DNA of 64,000 nucleotides from Chondrilla cf. caribensis. Taxonomy: Eukaryota > Porifera > Demospongiae > Chondrillida > Chondrillidae. Both the position numbers and the translations under genes were made by a program. Shown one piece after another: positions 48,897 through 64,000 of this stretch (within the stretch, counting starts at the first letter, position 1; each line of letters begins with the position of its first letter). The stretch spans positions 1,269,501 to 1,333,500 of the forward strand of contig OZ026557.1 of the NCBI GenBank assembly GCA_964020155.1. The letters are read 5' to 3'. The notes below the pieces were generated by a model. It saw only the letters and a program-made list of their open reading frames with translations, was not told where the DNA came from and searched no databases.

Positions 48897-51800
48897 ATGG
48901 GAAGGAAAGCTAGATCGAAAGAAAAGCGCCCTAAAGTGGAAACGAGTCATGGTAAGATAGTGGAGAATGATTTATAAACTAAGTTATTTCATGTTTCACT
49001 AATGCCATACATACTTATTACACACCCCATAGGGGCGCACTTGGACAAAACTCCTTCAGAGGATCTTCTTCTTCAATTAGTCGGAAAGCATATTTATTCG
49101 AAATGGAACGCTTTCGGAGTTTACCTCGGAATAAAGCACAATGTTCGCCAAGGAGTTCAAAACCAGAAATTGGGTGATCCTATGGAATGTTTTATACTGC
49201 TATGTGCAAAGTGGCTCTCTCAAGATGAAGGAACAGGTGACAAACCTCGTACTTGGAGGACAGTATTCGATGCTGTCAGGGAGTGTGAATACCCTGACAT
49301 TGCAGTGGAGGCTGAGAACAGCATTGTACATACAGTTTCAGGTTGGGGGAATATAATTATAATAATCATTATGAATGCACACATGTATAGCCAACCTTTT
49401 GTACCCACTTGCCATGCATGTACCAGCAGTGTAAAATGCTTGAAAAGTGCATGCATGTAGTTAGTACGTAGATTACATACATATTTACATTATTTTTACA
49501 TATTTTTATCACATCCAGAGACTGAAGTAGCAGTATATTGTTTAAGAAAGTATCAGGACAGTCTATCGAAACTCCCATTGTATGAGAAAAGGCAATTACT
49601 GTGTGACCATTTTCTAATTTCCAAAAAATGTGTGAAAAGGGTTGAATCGATGAAAAAATTAAAGTTTTATACTCAGACAGAAATTAATTCCAGGATCATT
49701 ATTGATATCCGAGATAGTGTGCTCAAGGATTTGAGTCATTTTGACATATTTTGTGAACTTTTGCATTGTCACTGCGAAGAATTGACCAGAGATACCCTGA
49801 AAAAAATGAAAGGTATGTATGTTTTGAACATCTCAGTTACACATGTTAAATCCAGTTTTGCACTTTGTGTATAGTCTCATACAATGCTGTGTAGCCATGC
49901 TGATTTCTAACTCCAGCGAATCAGTCTAGTTACTAGAGATGTGTATTCAAAGCTGACCTATGTACACTTCTGCACGAGAGAACACTTTTGGGTTAATTAT
50001 ATTCATTGACAACCAGCTATAATAACATACACATAATAGGATCATGAATAATAACATTCCTCACTTTTATCAGGATTATGTAATATCCCTAGTCACACGA
50101 CTCTATGGAACATGTCTTGTGGTGTTAGTTACCTCACCCCGACTGTCTACCTCATGGAGGAGAAAGTACGTAGGGCAATAGGGTCTGGCTTAGCAAGACT
50201 AGTTTGTGTATTAATAAATTTTTTCGTCATTTCTCTGTAACCTTTCTTGCTGAAACGAAATCCCAATTTTGTAATTGGAGGCAAGAATGGATTTATAGAT
50301 TACACTAGACTACTTTGAGACTGTGTTCACATACGTACATAAATGTAATTATATACTGTTTGTATAATATTATGTATATACGTATGTCACTGTGATTTGT
50401 AGACGACTTTCACAAGGGGAGTGCTCATGTTCAAAGAAGTGAACCAATTGCAGTACAAGAAGGTATGCATGGGTTTACTTTAATTTGAATTGAAGAGTAA
50501 CTAGTACATTAATGACGGAAAACTAAATGTCAAAATAGAAGTGCAGACATATTAGAAAAGGACCCACCAAATTTGATATTATAGTTTTAGGATTTGTATG
50601 GACAGTCATTTCAAGTTTTAGGTTGTTTTTATAGCAAGTCAAACTAATTTAAATCTACATACAAAACTGTAAAAACAAGTAGCTATCTGTTTTAGGGAAA
50701 AACAAGTTTGTTAGGCATAAAATTCCTGTATGTAGTGACAAGATTAACCCCAGCAAGAATAATGTATGTGAAATATAATATTATGACTCAGAATTTAACT
50801 TGATCAATATACAGAGGCTTTTGTCTTCATTGTAGGCTTGAAGAAAAGGCACTCGTGGGGATCCAGTAGCATTTTTTTCGTTATGGCATTGTTTGGCATA
50901 TTTGCCAGTGTCGTAGTATATGGGATATTCTCATTTAGAGCCCATGTACCTGCTGTGAACCCCAGACTACCCAATTTACCAACTGCTTTCACTGGAAGAG
51001 ATAAAAAAGTTCGCGAAATTTCGAAATTAATGCTCAACGACATCAATCAAGTTAAGGTGGTTGCTATTACAGGTGGACCCGGTTATGGAAAGTCTAGCTT
51101 AGCCATTGTATGTGCATATGAATTTTCAATAGAGCAATCCATGCAAGTGCATCATGTTTCGTTAACTGAGGTTGAAACCATACCACAATTGGTTATGCAG
51201 ATACTGCTATCTGTAAATGACACCAGTGTCGAGCAACAGCCAGATCAGATTACCAGCTTGCTGTCACTTATAAGAACACTGAAGCGTAGGTGTATTATTA
51301 TTCTTGATAATGCTGACCATCTAACTCTTGCAAATTCAGTCGTTTTGTCCAATTTCTTAAAACTATTAAAGAAGATGATTTCTAGTTCCTCCTTTCTCCA
51401 ACTTTTAGTGACTACTAGGTATCGCTTCAAAATGCTAGATAATTTTAAAGAAATTCACCTACAACCGCTCAGTAACAGTTCTACTGTGGAACTTTTACAG
51501 AAGTTAATCCTACCCAGTGACCTATTTTCTACTGAAGATGTACTACTCGTCCCAACCATAGCCAACCTCACGGGTGGTATACCTCTAGCAGTTAAAGTTA
51601 TATGTCAACTATTAATTTCTGAAACGTTGTCAGTTCGAAGAGTAATTGAAGGGCTATCATCCCATCCAATTCACATGCTCAGTCAAGAATCATTCAGTCC
51701 GGAGGAACAGCTCAATAGATGCTTTAATCTCTCATATACATACCTCAGCCCGGTTGCTCAGAAGTGTTTTGTGTACGCAGCCAGATTCCCGAGTGCTTTT

Positions 51801-53972
51801 GACCAAGAAGCTGGAAATGCTGTCATAGTCAATCTAACAAATGATGCTGATTGTCTGGCTCAACTTATTGATCGATCACTCCTCGAGTACAATGCTCACA
51901 GTGAGAGATACAACATGCATTCTTTGTTACGTCACTTTGTTGAGGAGTCTGTGCAATACAAATTTCGAAAGCAGAGGTATTTTCAGTTGTATGTCAGCCA
52001 TTATGTAGATAGACTACTTGCTCTAATCCGCGGTGTGAGTTCAGAATCAGCTAGACTAAGTCATGTCAGCGGATTTTATTCATCTCTCACCATTGATTAC
52101 TATCACTATCTACATGCTATTGAATTATTGACAAACAACCACCACAGACCTCTAATGAGTCCTGATCATCAGTTACAGTTTGCTCTTAAGTCTTTCCATG
52201 TAATTCAAGCAAGATTTCCACGCAAACTTTTGATCAACTGGTGGGTGAAAGTATTGTATGATGCCTGTCATTCTGGAGTTGATTTGGATCTTAGACATTC
52301 AACTAGTATGGCACCTATATTTATCTCTTTCACTAAGAAACTGGGTTATCTTTATCAATTTCAAATTGAAGATTTGATCCGTGCTAAGGAAGTGTATGAA
52401 ATTGCTGTTAAATGTGTCAAAAGCAAGAATCATGTGATTCTATCTCGATATTATCCTACTGCACTTGAATCGTTGTGTTCTGCAGTGCACAAATCTTCTT
52501 ACATTGAACTACTACAATCTCTCAAGGATGTTTACAAAGAATTAGGACTTACACGATTGGCAGATAATGTTGCCGAGACTATTAAATTGTGTATGGAAAC
52601 GCTAAGTCTTGGAAGTGGCCCTCTAGGTGATCATTTAGCTGTCATTAACCATCTTTCTGAAGAAGAAAAGTGCACAGAAGGAATTCCAACTCTCCGACGT
52701 GTTCATTACAAGTACATTTCTTCTCATTTAAGATTCCGATATGAACCTATTAAGAGTTTTGTTTTGTTGGTATCCACGTGTTCAGGGTATGAAGCTGCTG
52801 TTGAAGAATTGTTCCACTTTGAGTCACTTTTTGTGAATTACGTGCTGCAGCATGGTGACCAGCTTAACCATGCCCATTCTATGATAACTCTAAGTAAACT
52901 ATGGGACAGTTTAGATAATACAACACAGGAGGTACATTGGATCCTTGAGGGGTCTGCTATGTATTCAAAAGTTGAAAATTTAGAGATTGGATTAGTTGTA
53001 ATTCATTTTCGACTAGCTCGTTTGTACTTCATGAAGTTAAACAAGGTCTCTGAAGCTATAAAACATGCCAAACGTTCTTATAAATATGCAGTTGGTTTGA
53101 GTGAGTCAGATTTAACTCATAACCTTGGTTTTAAGGTAGCTTTCCGACTGGCTGATATTCTTTATCAAGCTGACATGCTCGAGGAGGCCACAGTATATTA
53201 TCAAGAAGCTGTTGACTTACTTCCTTTCGTAAATTGTGATGAGAGTTTAAGGTTCCAGTTTCAACGCAGCATTGAAGCTCATTTGATTCATGTATTGTTG
53301 TACCAAAAGCGGTTTGATAAATTACTGATGCACTATGGGCAGTGGACCAAAATAGAGTTGTCAGCTAACATATATTCTCTGAAAGCTTTTATGGACGAAA
53401 TTTACAGATTCAGCCAGCCTTTTCACCATAGCTCATACCAACGAGATATTGATGTTGTAGATGATACTTTGGCTAGAGTAACTGGGCCTGAAGTTGCAAA
53501 GCTAATCAATTGTCTTAATGCTATGATGTATACTTGGCTCATCAGAATTACTATTCTAATTCAGATAGTACTAATTATTCTTATTCTTGTAATTATACTG
53601 ATTGTTTGTTTGTGTTTTGATGTTTTATTTTCCTTTTGTGTTACCCTATGTAACATTCCTTGCTTATTTATTGCTTTTGTACCAGTAATATTTCTGTATC
53701 GCCGCTTTGTTGCTATTCATTATTCTTTTCATTATTTTTTGTACTGTGCGATTGTAAATGGGAAACTTTGGCTACCTAGCAGATTACCAAAAATCCCTCG
53801 TTTTGTACGGAAGTCCTACATGTTCACTCTGTGTTTTGTTTTTTTATTGAGTATTGTTGTTGTTTTTGTTGGTACGTTTATTACTTCCATTGTAATTGTA
53901 TCTCACAGCAATTTTGTATCCTCTGATACCTTCCACAATGTGTCCATGCTGATAATAGATGATTTAGTGTAA
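48897..53972 (+). CDS. Gene B': Death-(CARD-like)-TM-NB-ARC-TPR-multi-TM protein
   Basis: Five exons join in phase 1: 48897-48951 (MGRKARSKEKRPKVETSH), 49033-49341, 49519-49812, 50403-50462 and 50836-53972, giving 1,284 residues. Residues about 20-121 are a Death domain (YSKWNAFGVYLGIKHNV, CAKWLSQDE, TWRTVFDAVREC). Residues 122-219, on an exon absent from gene B, form an all-helical module (YQDSLSKLPLYEKRQLLCDH .. FDIFCELLHC) resembling a CARD-type death fold. A hydrophobic segment lies at about 251-272. NB-ARC has the P-loop GGPGYGKSSLA near 319, Walker B IIILDNADH, LLVTTRYRF, GGIPLAV and an MHD-like NMHSLLRHF. TPR-like helices and several C-terminal hydrophobic segments follow. AATAAA at 53979 overlaps the start of the 3' UTR. 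A membrane-embedded STAND sensor is the best reading. Confidence 0.85.
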
Positions 53973-53978
53973 TTATTC

Positions 53979-54572
53979 AATAAATCAAATTTAAATGAAA
54001 ATTATTAAATTAGAACGTTAACTTCATTTTTCCATAATTGCTATATTTCTGTATTTTCCATATTTTATCTATATTATTATAGTATTGTAATCATCATTAT
54101 TTGATATACATTAAAATTGAATGTACTTGAATGCCATTCACTGTGTATAAATCATAAGTAATTGAATTTGTAGCAACGAGTGCTCCACAACAGGCACAAT
54201 TATTATCTACGTATAATACCATGCAAGTTTATGTCATAAGCTTTTGTATGTGGCATATACATAATAGAATCTAGTTAAATTCGATTAATTGTAAAATATT
54301 TAATGTTATAATAATCATTATTATAATTCATTACCATACTATAATTGGGGACACGTGCGTACATTCAAATTATAATTTTTATCGATCTCAAACTGAACTA
54401 TTATTCAGTATTTTATGTAACATTTTATACCTTACTTACATGTATGTTATCCATTATAATTCCTCTCACGTGACAATAGTAATATCACGTTTCGAAGGAC
54501 AAGAAGTCCCTTTGTCTCCAAGCTATCCTTTCCCTTTGTTCTCGTCTTTACACGTCTTCTGTTGCCTTCACA
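53979..54572 (+). other. Gene B' 3' flank and GIGYF leader
   Basis: After an AATAAA seven bases past the B' stop codon the sequence is AT-rich and empty until about 54500. From there a pyrimidine-rich leader (CCTTTGTCTCC.. TTGTTCTCGTCTTT) precedes the GIGYF start codon. The same leader is preserved after gene B at 43131-43197. Confidence 0.55.

Positions 54573-64000
<9,428 letters not shown>

Noticed and set aside
50074..50165. Possible extra exon in gene B' between 49812 and 50403
   Set aside because: It is open in the incoming phase and has cag/GTACGT borders, but it ends in phase 0 whereas the next exon needs phase 1.

Overview
The window looks like nuclear DNA of an early-branching animal, most plausibly a demosponge; this is inference. 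The genes are intron-rich with short GT-AG introns, and they encode animal-type families: Death domains, an NBR1-like autophagy-receptor tail with LIR and UBA, and a GIGYF-type GYF-domain protein. Introns are full of GT/CA microsatellites and TACG/TATG tetranucleotide runs, and about a quarter of the window is mobile-element debris. No operons, bacterial signals or CRISPR are present. Exon chains below were built by hand from splice sites, reading phase and paralogue comparison.

Layout, left to right. (1) 1.5-2.7 kb: a small Death-domain protein with a membrane anchor (copy C1). (2) 3.2-15.1 kb: a 4.2-kb unit repeated three times in tandem. Each unit carries ankyrin exons followed by an exon with an NBR1-like LIR motif, and in copies 1 and 2 a UBA exon. 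Copy 1 looks usable, copy 2 has a nonsense codon and copy 3 is truncated. (3) 15.6-21.3 kb: gene A, a Death-TM-NB-ARC-helical repeat-TM protein. (4) 23.6-25 kb: a second Death-domain gene (C2). (5) 25-33.1 kb: a transposon graveyard with a Crypton-like relic and a LINE split by a pogo-like TIR element that itself contains another TIR element. (6) 33.3-36.5 kb: gene A', a paralogue of A without its own visible Death exon; C2 is phase-compatible with it. (7) 37.6-42.8 kb: gene B, a four-exon Death-TM-NB-ARC-TPR-multi-TM gene. (8) 43.1-44.7 kb: a broken duplicate of the 5' part of GIGYF. (9) 44.9-45.3 kb: a third Death-TM copy (C3) lacking exon 1. (10) 46.4-48.7 kb: an array of about eleven 188-bp repeats ending in an inverted unit. 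(11) 48.9-54.0 kb: gene B', like B but with an extra 98-residue helical, possibly CARD-like exon. (12) 54.6 kb to the right edge: the GIGYF orthologue, 13 exons seen, continuing beyond the window.

The notable system is the cluster of four membrane-embedded STAND ATPases (A, A', B, B') interleaved with small Death-domain membrane proteins (C1, C2, C3). In the NB-ARC proteins a hydrophobic segment lies between the Death domain and the ATPase, and further hydrophobic segments sit at the C terminus. This is unlike textbook cytosolic NLR/APAF1 proteins. I infer a sensor/adaptor family expanding by tandem and segmental duplication; the triplicated ankyrin-LIR-UBA gene (a plausible selective-autophagy receptor) is a neighbour that may or may not be functionally linked.
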